Notes: generated from the letters alone by a model not told the origin. DNA of 64,000 bases from Hyposmocoma kahamanoa (GCF_003589595.1 NW_020654748.1:6734779-6798778), one strand, 5' to 3'. Shown: positions 10,950 through 23,518, numbered from the stretch's first letter. Numbers and translations: made by a program.

Positions 10950-11185
10950 AGAAAAGAGCTAAACGCCTAATGTACATTAAAATGTACTAAATATAATTTA
11001 CACGATCTAGGCCTAAAGCAAGGATGCCCTCAATTTTGTATAAAAAAGGATTTTTTCTAGATACTCTATGGTCTTATAAAATATATAACGTTAAATTTGA
11101 ATGCTACGTTTACATTATAATGTACCCTGGGCGTTTACGTGATCAAAAATAATAATATTATCTGGGTCTAAATCACTTCACATAA
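10950..11185 (+). repeat. Repeat N copy 1 (next to repeat A)
   Basis: Phrases GCTAAACGCCTAATGTACAT, GGATGCCCTCAATTTTGTAT, TTCTAGATACTCTATGGTCT and AATAATATTATCTGGGTCTA are collinear with 23519-23740. Repeat A copy 4 follows immediately. The family is not recognised. Confidence 0.72.
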
Positions 11186-11194
11186 TATAAATGT

Positions 11195-11290
11195 GTAGTA
11201 GCAGTAGAGCTCCTTGTGAAACTTCGACAGGCGTGTCGCTTAACACCAGGTACTCGACTTGTTCGTCCCCTCTCTTGGTATCATAAACAA
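11195..11290 (+). repeat. Repeat A copy 4, internally deleted
   Basis: The first ~30 bases (GTAGAGCTCCTTGTGAA) are joined directly to the last ~70 (CGACAGGCGTGTCGCTTAAC to ATCATAAAC). About 200 internal bases are missing. It abuts the 10950-11185 repeat. Confidence 0.8.
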
Positions 11291-11439
11291 AATGTACACG
11301 TGGCCTTAGGAGGTTATATCTCAGAAAAGTCAATGTCGTTAACTTAGTACAAAATAGTAACAGTCAAATATAAGAATATTTATTATAAAAACATGGTATT
11401 CATTGCTAAACCGAATTTATTTCATCATCATCATTATCA

Positions 11440-11650
11440 AAAACCTATTATAAGCCCCACTGTTGAGAATGGTTCTCCTCAAAAACGAGGACTTAGGTGG
11501 ATTGTTCGCCTTGCTGGCCCAATGTGGGTTGGCGATCTCACACGCTTTCTTAGGGTTGTAAACCTTATTCAACATGCAGGTACAGAACGTAAATTAGTAC
11601 AGGTACTTCATGCCGTCACAGGGATTGGAACTGTGGACCTCTTAAATAAG
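11440..11650 (+). repeat. Decayed lepidopteran interspersed repeat (GTTGAGAATGG...CAACATGCAGG type)
   Basis: The ordered words CCACTGTTGAGAATGG, TCTCCTCAAAAACGAGGAC, GCTGGCCCAATGTGGGTTGG and CAACATGCAGGTA are those of a common lepidopteran repeat. The 95-residue plus frame at 11393-11680 lies on it and is not a gene. A more degenerate relative is at 13204-13440. Confidence 0.55.
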
Positions 11651-12074
11651 AAACAACCGCTCTCGGGAGAGCGGTGTTAATTTGAACGGTGTTATTTCAT
11701 CTTCATATTTTATTCGTTCTAACTTTATTTAAGTAAAATTTGACTAAAACAAAATATATAACATATTTTCAATAGAAAAGATGAAAGGACGAAAATCCAA
11801 ACGATGTAATCGAATATTCTTGACCCGTCTCGTTCTCGCGATTTTCGATAAAAACCTAACCTGATTAAAAACAAACTTTTAAATAACATTTTCCGAGAAA
11901 ATTTGAATATGTTCGATATCTTTTTGACGAATTTTTAAGATCAAGGCTCTGCACAGTATGTTTATTATGTATACATATCGGCGCATTTAGAGGGAATAAA
12001 AAAAGTAAGAATCTTCTTCTTCTTCCTATCCTTATCCCTTATAATATATATTGAAATGCCTGCGGAGTTATTCC

Positions 12075-12216
12075 CTTAACGTTTTGGGCCTTTTCAATGC
12101 AAGACTGAATAGGCATTATAGAGCATATACATCTCTCCATCGTCGACCTCATAGTCACTTTTCATCAGGTGAAAAGGAGGTGGTCAAATGCGCGCTGATT
12201 TATTTTATCAAAAAAA
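12075..12216 (+). mobile_element. Decayed retroposon tail (CATCAGGTGA...AAAAAA type)
   Basis: The segment contains CATCGTCGACCTCATAGTCA, TTTTCATCAGGTGA and GGTGGTCAAATGCGCGCTG and ends in an A-rich run. It resembles a common lepidopteran LINE/SINE 3' end. A related copy is at 45925-46050. The frame at 12051-12275 is a shadow. Confidence 0.5.
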
Positions 12217-12847
12217 GATATAAAATAACAACGGTGAGTTGCTATTTTATATTTTCTTTTTTTATCTTTATTTAAAAAAAACCTTAAAATAGCAATTGAC
12301 TCAATCTTCAAAAAATAAACAGAAACTAAAAAATAATTTTTTGCATATTTTGTGACAAGGTAGGATACAGCTGAAAATTCAAAATGTAACTGTTTAATAT
12401 TGATTAAATCAAACTTTTGCAAAGACTTTTACAAATAAAGTTATCACAATTAATAAGAACGGAAAATCAAACTCGAACCACTCAAGAAACGCGAAATGAA
12501 AAAAATTGCAGTCGACAATTTTTATTTTCAAATTTAAACCCAAAATAAAACAGTAAAATACGTGACTACACTTTTGAAAGAACACTGCCATATTTTGATG
12601 ATTTTATTTCAGAAGTTCCTTTGCTAAATTTGTATTATGTACATTGACTAATTATGTATGTTTATGTTATATTATATTAAAAGTATACGAATTTTGCATA
12701 TTATACTCACTATCAAATTTTTGCTTACAGTCTACAATAATAATTGTGCTTTTTGTTTGGTACAATGATTAATTGGTAGAGAATGACTAATGGCATTAAG
12801 TCCTATATTCGTAGTTTGTGTGTCCTTCTTAATACGTGCCTTTTTTC

Positions 12848-12916
12848 CAATTTAATATTGTGATATTATATACTTGTATTATATAATTTAATATTGTGAT
12901 ATTATATACTTGACAT
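12848..12916 (+). repeat. Short tandem duplication
   Basis: TTTAATATTGTGATATTATA plus TACTTG occurs twice head to tail, about 36 bases apart. Confidence 0.8.
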
Positions 12917-13049
12917 ACTTGTGTTACTACAAAAACCAGCAAAGTTATTAAGTATTTTTTTTTATTATTGGGAGAGACTTTTTTATTTAAAATAGCATTT
13001 CTCATAAGCCTTCAAGCATTACAACTGACTATAGGTTTCTGAAATATAC

Positions 13050-13145
13050 AAAAAATGAACTGAAAAAACAAATATACGCGATTTAAATCCGGAAAAATAG
13101 TTTCATTTCCTATGTGTAACAATCGCGAAAACCCAAGAACTCGAT
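13050..13145 (+). repeat. Repeat I copy 1 (CGCGATTTAAATCCGGAAAA)
   Basis: Shares AAACAAATATACGCGATTTA, AATCCGGAAAAATA, CATTTCCTATGTGTAACAAT and CGCGAAAACCCAAGAACTC with partial copies at 15790-15870, 40385-40435, 46950-47045 (reverse), 56690-56810 and 59410-59465. This is a short MITE-like family, often with only one arm left. Confidence 0.65.
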
Positions 13146-13203
13146 ATACAAAAAATGTAAAAACGTACTAAATGCGCAATTTAGATTCTGAATAATTAAC
13201 AAT

Positions 13204-13440
13204 TTTCTACAGCCGTTTTAATGCCAGAGTTGAAGGCTGGATCATAGAAAGTGAAAATCGATAGTTTCTCTTCCACCCTCGCTTGAAGTGGTTATATATG
13301 CACGATAATAACAAAGAAGGCCATAGACCATAGTCTGCCACGGTGGCAGCGAAGGTTGGGGACTTAACACGTTTTCAAAGGATTGTAAACCTATCGAGAA
13401 GCGTGTTCATCGTGAAGGGCAACTTATAATTTGGGCCCCA
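13204..13440 (+). repeat. Degenerate relative of the 11440-11650 repeat
   Basis: The sequence has AATGCCAGAGTTGAAGGCTGG, a CCATAGACCATAGTCTGCCA phrase and TTTTCAAAGGATTGTAAACC. The last phrase parallels TTTCTTAGGGTTGTAAACC in the copy at 11.5 kb. The relationship is weak. Confidence 0.35.
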
Positions 13441-13762
13441 GAGTGTTTTTGAGAGATCAGTTTAAAAAACTTATTTTCTTACACTAGCGTCACAGTACAT
13501 TCGTGAAAAACTAATTTATGTTAAAAAGAGTAGTAATTGTTGTATGAAAAATAGTGACAGACATAACATTAATACGAAAAATAAAAATAAACTAGCTGTT
13601 CTTGAAAGTCGTCCTCATAGAGTCACAAAACTCATAATAAGAATCCGGTTGATTATTAAAATTTGCAATTCACGAGGTCTAAAACAGCGAAACAAAAACT
13701 TTATACAGTTTACGTTATTATACAGCTTCTGCAATTTGGATGACAAAAATTCGTGAAAAAAC

Positions 13763-14060
13763 GAAGACGAACAAGTCGTCCACCTGGTGGTCAGTGACAC
13801 GCCTGTCCATAACAGTTGCAGTACCAATCACTGCTTTAAATCAGAAAGATCTGAGGGGCACTGCCACTGCGCCCAACACCCTGAGACATAAGTAGGCAAG
13901 TCTCATGTGCCTGTAATTTCACCGTGCTGGTGAAATTACGGGCAGCCTTACCCTTCTAACCAAAACGCAGTAATACTCACATTACTACTTGGCGGCAGAA
14001 ATAGGTACTTCCCTATACGAACTCTTTATACGAACTCTTTCACAAGGAGCTCTACAGCTC
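13763..14060 (-). repeat. Repeat A copy 5
   Basis: A full-length reverse copy with small internal duplications (GGTGAAATTAC near 13925 and CGAACTCTTT near 14030). Confidence 0.85.
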
Positions 14061-15270
14061 TTGCAGGTAGTCTGGATCTATGATGTTTAAAATAAATATT
14101 GTACCCAAATGATAAATGTGTAGAAATGTATATTTACAAAGAGCAACCCCTAGAGTTTCTTGCTCATTCTTTTGAAACTGCCTTATGAATGATCAGTAAA
14201 GTTTAATCAACATGACGCTTTCAAGTGCAATTTGCTTATGTATGAAATAAAGACTGTTTGAGTTTGAAAATTTGGAGTCACCGGTAGCTAGAGGTAGAGG
14301 TATTGTAACTAAAACATTCATTAAGTAACTTTAATTTCTATCATAGGTATAAGCTGTCATAAGGACTCGCACCGCCCACCGTTTTCCCACTGGACTATCA
14401 CCGCTCAATCGCATCAAACACTTGATGTGAATAATATAACTTTATTTATACTCGTTACGTACTATGTGGATGGTAGATTGCGTGCTGCGCTCGGTAGTTA
14501 TTCCCAGAGGTATCATTCCAAGTTTAATTGGCATGCGAGACCCTTTGCCTACTCTTGCTACTATTATTATTACTTGCCATTGTAGTGGTTTCAGCGGAAA
14601 TTATACCTATTCGTGTCATGTTCGTCTTACTAAATACGTCTTGTTGAAATATCGGTCACGTGGATGACGTACATCAAACGTTGTTCATTTGTTTCTCGTA
14701 GTGTGTCTAATTTTTATTCAGATGACTGGAAATACGCATGTGCAATTAAGTCTATAAATGCTCTACTCAGTTACTGTTTTTAATTACTATTTCTGTGTAT
14801 AATATTTTTTTACAATATAAACAATCAAAGGGTTTGGTTGTGTGTGTCTCCAAACGAAAGGAGAAGCCTGTGACCAGAAGTAGGACACAACAAGCTTAAA
14901 AAACAAATATTTAAGATGCATATACAATTAATGTTTTGGTCTGATTTCATTTGATCGAGACACGTAAATAATATAATTGCGAAATGGCAATTTTTAGGCT
15001 GTATTTGGATTGTTGATCCCGAAAAAAATTAATTAAGCCGCGTTGGCGTAAATGGTTATCGGATTTATAGGGACGTGGTAAAGATCCGATTACAAGGGAT
15101 GATTTGAAATTAAATGTTTTTTTTCTGAATGAATGTGGATGACATAAAATAAGGAGTGCCTCTCCAAGCAACGGGTCAAGTCGTGCTGTTGACGTCATAT
15201 ATTTAGTTAATATATAATAAATAATATATTAACTAAAATCCGAACCTTTAGTATAATAAAGCCACATATC

Positions 15271-15490
15271 GGTACCTCCAATAAATACTACGCCAACTTA
15301 ATATTTGGACCTGTTCTTTGTTTATTTTTTTCTTTTTTTTGTTTATACAAAATTAGTTTATTTTTTCCTATTTTGTTTTTGTTTCTTTACTTTTGTTTTA
15401 CGAAATTCGGGGAGCATAATAGTAATAGAAATAAATATGGCTGTTTACAAAAATAACAGAATATAACCAAAAAATAAAGTTGACGTAGTT
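15271..15490. mobile_element. Second, inverted and rearranged copy of the 25910 TIR element
   Basis: It starts GGTACCTCCAATAAATACTA and CGCCAACTTA, then carries GGACCTGTTCTTTGTTTAT, AATAAATATGGCTGTTTACA and CCAAAAAATAAAGTTGACG. The interior is the reverse complement of the 25910 copy. The right TIR is missing. Confidence 0.7.
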
Positions 15491-17549
15491 GTTCATTCAT
15501 CATACGTCAAAAGGGCTGAAAGTCATAAAAATAATACAAAGTATGTAAAATAAACTACGTTTAATGTGAAATTTTTAGAGTTGCAACCAATATTAGATTA
15601 CTATTCGGTATTCGGTTTATTGGGCTGTTTTTCCCGCCGAATATCTAAAAACAGGAGAAAGAAATAAAAAATAAACAGATATTATGTAAAAAATTAAACT
15701 ACTAACTAGCCGCCGCCGGCACGTCCAGCCGTCACGGCAGTCAGTCGTAACCATGGGATTTCTACAGAGCCCGAAACGTTGGCATCGGTTTGTTCGAAAA
15801 AATAAATATGCGCAATTTAGATCCGAAAAAAAAAATGTCTCATATCCTATGTGTAACAATCGCGAAAACGTTTGCAAACGTTCGCAAAGCGAAAGTATTT
15901 GATACATATCATGTAACCTTTATTAATACTGAACATATATTGTAACTTTCAATTTTTCGCTTCCTAAAAGATCAAAAGAAATGTAACATTAATACTAAAA
16001 AAATGTTTATTTTTAAGAGATCAAAAAGGTAACATATGAAATGAAAACTACGTTACTTTAAGTGTTACTCATGACTAAATAAACGCAAAAAAATCCACCA
16101 AGCTAATTGACTATTTTATTGAGAAGTTTATTATTATTCATTTACTAAAATTAAATAACTTCTTTATTTGGAAACAAAAATAAAATTAAAATTTTGAAAG
16201 TTAACTGAACTGAAATAAACAATTTCTTTCTCCATTACGTCATAAAATCTCCATTAATTCTGAAAGTTTTGAAAATTATAGTACTCTTTGTTTCATTGTA
16301 TAAAATTATTTATTACATAACTGAAGTTTATAAGTGGTATTTTTCGTGCCAATTTTAATAATTTGACCGTATTATAATTATATTACTTGTAACACTAGAA
16401 ATTTTATAACCTTCCTATTTAAGCATAAACAAATTGTGGACTTAATATCTTTTGTAGAATCCTTAAAACTTTATCCTAAAAAGTTGTCAAAATATATCGA
16501 CGTCAGCAAAAAATAATCGGTTCTCTGCAAAATTACAATTTTATAGTAGAGCATATTATGTTCTGAATAGTCTTCATTAAATATTACAGATATTAGCTTT
16601 TATATTGCCCTATTGCTCAAAATTTTTAGTCAATTCGGTCTGTAACATGAGAAAATACAAGTTTTTATTTTCAAAAAGTTCTTCTGTAAAATAGTGATTG
16701 CATAGTAATTGATAACCGCATACTCTTCGCTACCATTGATAATACAATGCCACTTACTCCACATATCAAAAAATTCTGTAACTAGATTACCTAGAGATCC
16801 TTAGACTGCACGAGATGACCCCGACATGTCTGCGAAATCCTATCAATCAACACCAGCAATTTTTGCTATAGAACAAGTTATAACCGCTAAAAATAGCAGT
16901 ACCACACTAAATATTTATACTCAATTTTACTGATATTAATTTTGAAATGACTGACAGACGCCACATCTTTATTTGTAGTATATATACTCGTAGTACATAT
17001 TTCAACTGCGTTGTAAAAAATAACCAGCTTCTTATTTTGGATCCAGATGTTACCTTCCTAATCAGAATAATGAATGAATGAATAAATGAATAGTTATAGG
17101 CCAAAACAAAACAGGTTTTATTGCGTAAGAAAAAGAGGGTAATAAGAAAAATAATAGTATGTGAGGGATTATTAAACTAGATTTCAGCCTAGCCAACGAC
17201 AAGAGAATATCTCGACTCTTTCGACGTAATTAATGGAACGCCACAAAAACGTTGCATTTTTTCATAAATCACTTTATTTTTATGTAAGTCTATTATATCA
17301 GCACAAATATAAAGCATGAAAAATAATGAGTACGTATCAAATTTAATAGCAACATCTCGAAAATTTTAATAATCATTAAGTATTATAATAATTTTAGTCT
17401 TTTCAATACACAAAAAATGTTTCCTTGAGAGTCGTGAATTTGGACATACGATCTTTTCCGTAGCTATGCTCGATTTTTTTCTATAAAAAAAATATTATAT
17501 AATTATATGGAGAAAATATATATTATTATTTGTACGATGAATTTAATAC

Positions 17550-17717
17550 ACTAGACGACTCGGTTTGCAATGTGGGCGCTGGATAAGGTCTCCGGTTCAA
17601 TTCTGGTATTGTACATAATGACCCGGAGTGAACTCCGTTGCTCTGGTATTCATAGGGAATTCCCTAGTTTCCCTAGAGACAAGGTGATTTTGTTGTCTGG
17701 CACATTATTATTATTAA
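17550..17717 (+). mobile_element. tRNA-derived SINE D copy 2
   Basis: CTCCGGTTCAATTCTGG is the B-box remnant. The body GAGTGAACTCCGTTGCTCTG and GGTATTCATAGGGAATTCCC matches copy 1. The plus frame at 17570-17758 is a shadow. Confidence 0.78.
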
Positions 17718-17814
17718 GCACTTCACAGTACAACAGCAAATGTTTATTTTGTGAATAGATTTTTCCTTAATTAATATTTTTGTTTTTTTCACGTAATATT
17801 AAGAGAATATTAAA

Positions 17815-18040
17815 AGCCGTGGTAGTCTAATGGTTAGACCTGTCGCCTCTTAAGCAGAGGCAGTGGGTTCGAATCCGGGCTCGCACCTCCAAATTTCTCG
17901 GAAAAGATTTAATTTAAAATTTACCATGAGCTTTTCAGTGAAGGAAAATATCGTATCGGGCCAGAATGGTGGACTATGGTTTAAACCCTCCCTCCCTGGT
18001 GCCCAGCAGTGGGACGTATAAATGGATTAATGATGATTAA
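17815..18040 (+). mobile_element. tRNA-derived SINE S, best copy
   Basis: The head reads CCGTGGTAGTCTAATGGTTA (A box) and GTGGGTTCGAATCCGGGCTC (B box), followed by GCACCTCCAAATTT. The body has GTGAAGGAAAATATCGT and the end TGCCCAGCAGTGGGACGTAT plus GATTAATGATGATTA. This is a widespread lepidopteran SINE. Its first 72 bases look like a tRNA, but the attached body shows it is a SINE and not a tRNA gene. Confidence 0.88.
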
Positions 18041-18339
18041 GAGACCTGGCCGACAATGTTACGCGTTTGTCTTGTAAATGCCAATTCACGTTACGTTTTC
18101 GTTATTTTTAATGTTATTAATTATGCTATTAATTGGAAAACTTATTATAATAAAATCATCATATCTGTTAATATTGAGAAAATATTCCAGAACCTCCGCT
18201 GATATCATAAGTTTCCAATTGAGTACTCACATCCGATTTCCGCCGAAATTGACTCCATGTAATTTGGAATTAGATCCAATAAAGGGCTAATTCCAATTAA
18301 CGTAACGTTTTGTTTTAACGGAGCAATATTAATCTTGAT

Positions 18340-18460
18340 TAACAAAATGAAAACGGCTACCAATTCTAAGATTGGGGAAAATGCCAACGGATGTACCATC
18401 TGCCAAAATGATTTAGATGCAACTAGCCATGAAATGATTATGCAGGTGACTTTAGTTAAA
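18340..18460 (+). repeat. Repeat G copy 1, carrying a RING-like half finger
   Basis: One frame reads MKTATNSKIGENANGCTICQ, NDLDATSHEMIMQ, with CAG followed by GTGACT where the frame stops making sense. CxxCQxxLD is how many C3HC4 RING fingers begin, though only the first Cys pair is present. The same peptide segment recurs, with one stop and a frame shift, at 30360-30415. It may be a decayed exon carried by the repeat. Confidence 0.5.
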
Positions 18461-18520
18461 ATAACTGTAAATATTTGTAAGTGAGAGGTGAAGAACCTTA
18501 AGTGGTAAAAGTGATTTTTA

Positions 18521-18669
18521 CTACAGCAGGGCTAGCACGACAGGGCGTGACTTGCACGAGGGCGACATAGAAACGCGATATATTACTATTTTCTATGCGA
18601 GAATAGCAACATCTCTCGCTTTATAACGCTCTAGCGCAAGTTGTGCCCTGTTGTCCTAGCTCTTCAGAA
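18521..18669. mobile_element. Short foldback element (GGGCTAGCACGACAGGGC arms)
   Basis: GGGCTAGCACGACAGGGCGT and ACTTGCACGAG at the left pair with CTAGCGCAAGTTGTGCCCTG and TTGTCCTAGCTCTTC at the right. It is ~149 bases long, with a short AT loop. Confidence 0.72.
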
Positions 18670-19369
18670 CGTTCTAAAGGGCTTATCTTAAGGTAAATAA
18701 TAGTATATTGTGTAGTACAAAGACGGTAAATAAGAAATTACTAACGAGAGCCTATTAGAAGCCCGAAGCCAAAGGCTGAGGGCTTTAATAAATCGAGTTT
18801 TGTATTTTTTACCGTTCCTGATACATACAACGTTTTTCGTCACATTTGCGATGAAATAAATACAATATAAATATGATTCACAACACAACAATAATGGATT
18901 TTGCAAATAGTAAGTTTTTGTTTTTTTTTTTATTTACAACTCGAACTAACATGTCGTAAAAAGCAAACGCGCATACAGCCGTGATGGGTTGTAAAAAATA
19001 TTTGCTAAATTTTTACACACAAAATAATTAAAATCAATTGTAAGAAATTCTTAATAATCAGTATTTAAGTAGTACGTGGTTAAATTGCAATTGAATTTCT
19101 GTTTAGATGACATTTTAATTTTGAACTTAAGTAATCTCCTTGTTTGAACTTGAATCTAACATATTTAAAGAAGTATGTCGCGCTACAAATTAAAAAAATA
19201 TTCTTTACCGGCCATGCCTGTAATGGAAAGAAAAAAGGGCCGAGAGTTTTATTTGGGGCATTATAGTCAAGTTAGCCATCATGCAGTGATACTATTTAGG
19301 AGCAAATGTGATGAAAAATATGTTAAATAAGAAACAAACGACGATAGTACTTAATGCCTTTTGCCATTG

Positions 19370-19960
19370 CGCGATTTTTAGCATTCTAAAGCAATGTCTG
19401 TAAAATGTATGAATTCCAAAATATGGTCTTTTACCTTTCACTTACAGATGTAACATTTTTATTCTACTTTTACCACGTGCAATTCGCATTCTTGGTGTAA
19501 TAAGGCCACATCTGCTAAATAACAAATTTATAGGAGAGTGGTTTAATACTCTATGAACGAAATTGATCCATAATTTTTTTATGTTTGAATAGAAGAGTTA
19601 AGAAATGTAGACTTTCTTTTTTACGAGTCCAAATCGACTGCAAATATTAATGTTTTGTTCTGGCATAACTTTAAAGTACTTTTACTTCTTTACCACACGC
19701 GCAATTTGCACTCTTGGTGTAAATTGAGGTCACATCTGCAAAGTGGCGACATTTCAAGATAGAGACTTAAAGATTCCACGAACGCCATTAATCGATAACT
19801 TTTTTATGCTTAAATAGGAAAGTTGCAAAATTTCGCATGTACATAATTTGTTTTATGAAGTTCGTATTACTTTCATGATTTACATGTAATGAAGGCACCT
19901 TTGACATTATGACTACATGATGTGGTTTTATTGTACTAAGGGTAACAAGTACCAAGTACC
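19370..19960 (+). repeat. Repeat G, two tandem diverged units of the non-coding part
   Basis: TTTACCACGTGCAATTCGCA and TTCTTGGTGTAATAAGGCCA (near 19475) recur as TTTACCACACGCGCAATTTG and CTCTTGGTGTAAATTGAGGT (near 19690). Both are followed by a CACGAACG/ATGAACG block and an ATAACTTTTTTATG-like block. The unit is ~215 bases. The same sequence lies in 30420-30545. Confidence 0.65.
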
Positions 19961-20559
19961 ATAGGAACATATGAAGAAACTTGCAGGTCGGGACGCGGCG
20001 AAGTAGGCACTTAGAGAGAGCCCGTGGTACAAAACAGGATGATGTATATGGGTTGACATAGATATAGGTTGATATATCGCACTAATACAATAGTGTGTTA
20101 ACTTAAAAAAGTGCGTTTTTTCAGAGTCGATAAAAACGTATAACTCACTTCCCGTGAAAAACTTTACTAAAATGTATGTATAAGTTTATTAGAGAAATCT
20201 AAACAATCTTCTACTACGCCAAAAATATTTAAAAATGAAAGGGCAAAAAATTATTTCATATTTTTTTGTAAGGACTGTGTTGCCCAGAACTAGTCCACAA
20301 AAAATTATCTCAGTTTGGGTTAAGTAAATATATTTCAATACTTTCTTACAATAATCTAACTGTGGTTTTATTGACGTGTAGAAAATCAAATTTTACGTTC
20401 AGCTGTAGTATAATCTTGAATTTCGCATATATTGAGTTACAACACTATTGTACTAGCAGTACGATATCTATCTTCTTTAAGACGAACAAGTATTGCTCGC
20501 CTTAAAAGGTAAAATTTATGAGTTTTTTATAGACTTGCGAGCGTGGTTGATCCTATAGC

Positions 20560-20657
20560 GCCGTAAAGTATTTGAAGGGCGTAAATTAATGACATCTTCG
20601 GGTTTTACGACGCCTTCAATACTTTTCAGGAAGCACTTTTACTATTAAAGTAAAAGT
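20560..20657. repeat. Two adjacent hairpins
   Basis: GTAAAGTATTTGAAGGGCGT pairs with ACGCCTTCAATACTTTT across 30 bases. Directly after, CACTTTTACT pairs with AGTAAAAGTG. There is no coding content. Confidence 0.65.
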
Positions 20658-21122
20658 GTCTTGTGATAAACTAGAAATACTCAAAGAAATACATGCCCAC
20701 AAGGCAAGAACTGTTTTTATTTAACTCATAAAATACACGTAAAAATAAAATAGACAACGCGCGTCTCTTACGCGCACAATAGCATTCGACATAGTCACAT
20801 TTAGTTTCAACTTTAATATATTAAACAGAGCCACTTTAACTTGTAAGAATATTGTGATGTATTTAAAAGAGATATTTTAGAAAATATCACAAAATATATG
20901 TATGTAGGTACATTCATGAGCACTGGATATCTCGGGACTGGAGCAAATGACATATATGAATCCAATTACATTTTAGTGGCATTCTGAAAGATATGACAAA
21001 CAACGATGAGCGGTCGTTGGTCGTTGGTTGGTCGGTCAATGGCGTAGGTGTCATTTTTTCTTGTTATATTTTCATTGCAATAGTTTTTTTGCTTCAAATT
21101 TAAATTTTTGCTACATTATTTC

Positions 21123-21363
21123 AAAAAAACCGGCTTCAAAAATTTATGGAATTAGATCTATTTGCCAAGATTTATTGAAACAGATTTATCCTCTATTTGC
21201 CACTCTTGGCTAATATTTTCTTCAAATTTCAATAGGACCACTACTTACGTAGCCTCTTTCCAACAAAAAAGAATAATCGGAATAGGTTCAGAAATGTCGC
21301 GTAATATGCACACAAAAAAAAACACAGCCGAATAGAAAACCTCTTCTTTTGAAATCTGCTAAA
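21123..21363 (+). repeat. Repeat B copy 3
   Basis: Runs from AAAAAACCGGCTTCAAAAAT to CTTTTGAAATCTGCTAAA, with a deletion of the GTGCGCGAAACCGG part. Confidence 0.82.
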
Positions 21364-21841
21364 AAGAGATTATTTTGTATGAATAATTTTAGACAAGCCA
21401 GGTGTAAATTATACTATAAGGAAGTAAAAGCAAAAGCAATTTTCAAATATCTCCAAAAGTTTGCTTGCTTTCGTCATGAAATATATCCAATATTTATTCA
21501 TGAGAGTAAAATATGTATGAAAAGATACTTGTCGGGGACATTATGTAGATACGCTGGACCGTAGCTGTGTTTTCGGAGCCAAATGGATACTTATGAATCT
21601 GTTTATATTATACTTTTAAAAAATGAGTTTAATCAGTGTTCCTTTCATCTATAAATTCTAATTTGTAAAGAAAGTTAAGAAGAAGAAACTACAAACCTCG
21701 ATGGGTTCTATGGCGTAAATTAGATTTAAGAAGATTCAAGAAGTTAAAGAAATTTTCTTTATTCAAAAATAATGATTGTAATGAATATTATGATGTTTTA
21801 TTTTTTGTAATTTTTAAGGTTTTTTTTTATAATACTAAAAA

Positions 21842-22030
21842 GAGTTTTAAATTGCAAAGTTCTGAGGGGCACTACCACTGCGTCCGTTACCTTGAGACAT
21901 AAGTTGAGGAGTCCTATGTGCGTGTAATTTCATCAACACCCTTAACATTCAAAAACGAAACGCAGTAATGCTCACATTACTGCCTGGCGGCAGAAATAGG
22001 TAAGGTGGCAGTACTTCCCTAAACGAACTG
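21842..22030 (-). repeat. Repeat A copy 6, partial
   Basis: A reverse copy lacking both ends; the middle two thirds remain, from AAATTGCAAAGTTCTGAGGG to CTTCCCTAAACGAACTG. Confidence 0.83.
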
Positions 22031-22523
22031 ACAATAATGTTAACATTATGTATTTATTATTTTAATAACATAATAGGATACATTAATTTACTTCGTACAT
22101 TAGATATTAAAGAAATCTATCCATCCAACATAATTGTACTTGGCAAAATAAGCTATTTCTATTGAAAAACGAATATATTTCTTTTCCCTTGTTAACAGCC
22201 GAAAGATTCTTTTTGTAATGAAATTACAAAACACTGTATTCAAAAACCTTGTAGTAATTTGGTTTGACAAGACAGAATTGTAATTTCAAACGACACAGTC
22301 GATCTCTCAAGGATACATACAACCGCAGACATGTCGGCGTCTGACACTTGATACGGAAACATAACGAGTATCATTCCCATATTTTTGACATACTTAAGAT
22401 TGACGCCCTTAGTTCCGGGCTCACGTTCGTGTAAGTTTCGCATATCACGTCTAAACTTATTGGCAATTATATGATATAAATCGCGTACACCTGTTTTTGA
22501 AACAAATCAAGATCCCGGGCCTT

Positions 22524-22625
22524 TTACAGTCCCATGGTTACGGCTCACTCAGATGGTAAAGTCATTAATCAGTTATGTCTAATTGTAATGCAAATCACAC
22601 TAGTTCGCACTGAAAGTTATGTATT
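22524..22625 (+). repeat. Repeat M, single arm
   Basis: TACAGTCCCATGGTTACGGC, CTCAGATGGTAAAGTCATTA and CAGTTATGTCTAATTGTAAT match the reverse complement of 47090-47200. Confidence 0.6.
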
Positions 22626-23158
22626 ATATACCTCATTTTTAATTTACCAAAAAACAATCCAATTTACGCTACATTATGTTTGAAATATGTTGTTTAAGAA
22701 TAAGCTAAAGTGATAAGAAAGTGTGGACAAGGCGTCAAATTCCCGAAAGAGCATTTTAATTAAAAAAAAAAACGTTAAAGGATCTTAAACAGGCCTTTTA
22801 ACGAGCAAGGTCCTTTTCCTTTTCAGGGTTCTTCTGTTTAACGACCCTACGACAAAAAATTTGCACATCATTTTCTTGAAAATTGAATTTTGTTTCTTAC
22901 GGTTTTTAAACTAATTTGGAAAAGTCTCGTAGACGAAGTTTATATACACGAGAGAAGTTTAATGGATGGCTCAATGGCAATTAGGCATAATTTTCTTACA
23001 AATTAATCTTGTGTTAGTCAAGCCATATTGCGAATTCAATGGGTATTCAATAATTTTATTGCTCTCCATAAGTATACTACTTTATGGGACCAGTGACTAT
23101 AATGAGAGATATACATATTTACATAATCTTTATTTTTAATAGTATCCTCCAACAGTTA

Positions 23159-23465
23159 GTAGCACTAGTAGAGTAGAGCTCTTTGTGAAAGAGTTCGCCC
23201 AGCGAAGTATTGCCACCTTACCTATTTCTGCCGCCAAACAGTGAGCATTTGCGTAGGTACCGGGTTTGAAGGGTAGGGGTGCTGGCGAAATTACAAGCAT
23301 ATGGGACTTGTCAACTTACGTCTCAGGGTGACAGGCGCAGTGGCAGTGCCCCTCCGATCTTTGCATTTTAAAGCTCTGACTGGCACTGCCACTGTTATGG
23401 ACAGGCTTGTCGTTTACCACAAGGCCCACGACTTGTTCGTCCCGTCACTTGGTGTTATAAAAAAT
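23159..23465 (+). repeat. Repeat A copy 7
   Basis: A full-length forward copy ending GGTGTTATAAAAAATT. It lies just upstream of a second copy of the repeat seen at 10950-11185. Confidence 0.87.
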
Positions 23466-23518
23466 TAAAAAATGTGTTTATTTCTCTAGTGACTTTCAGT
23501 GTACTTACTTTTGTTTAT

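Noticed and set aside
11393..11680. 95-residue plus frame
   Set aside because: It lies on a decayed interspersed lepidopteran repeat and has no recognisable domain.
17815..17890. tRNA gene
   Set aside because: The A and B boxes are present, but the sequence continues into the SINE body and tail known from other copies, so it is a SINE head.
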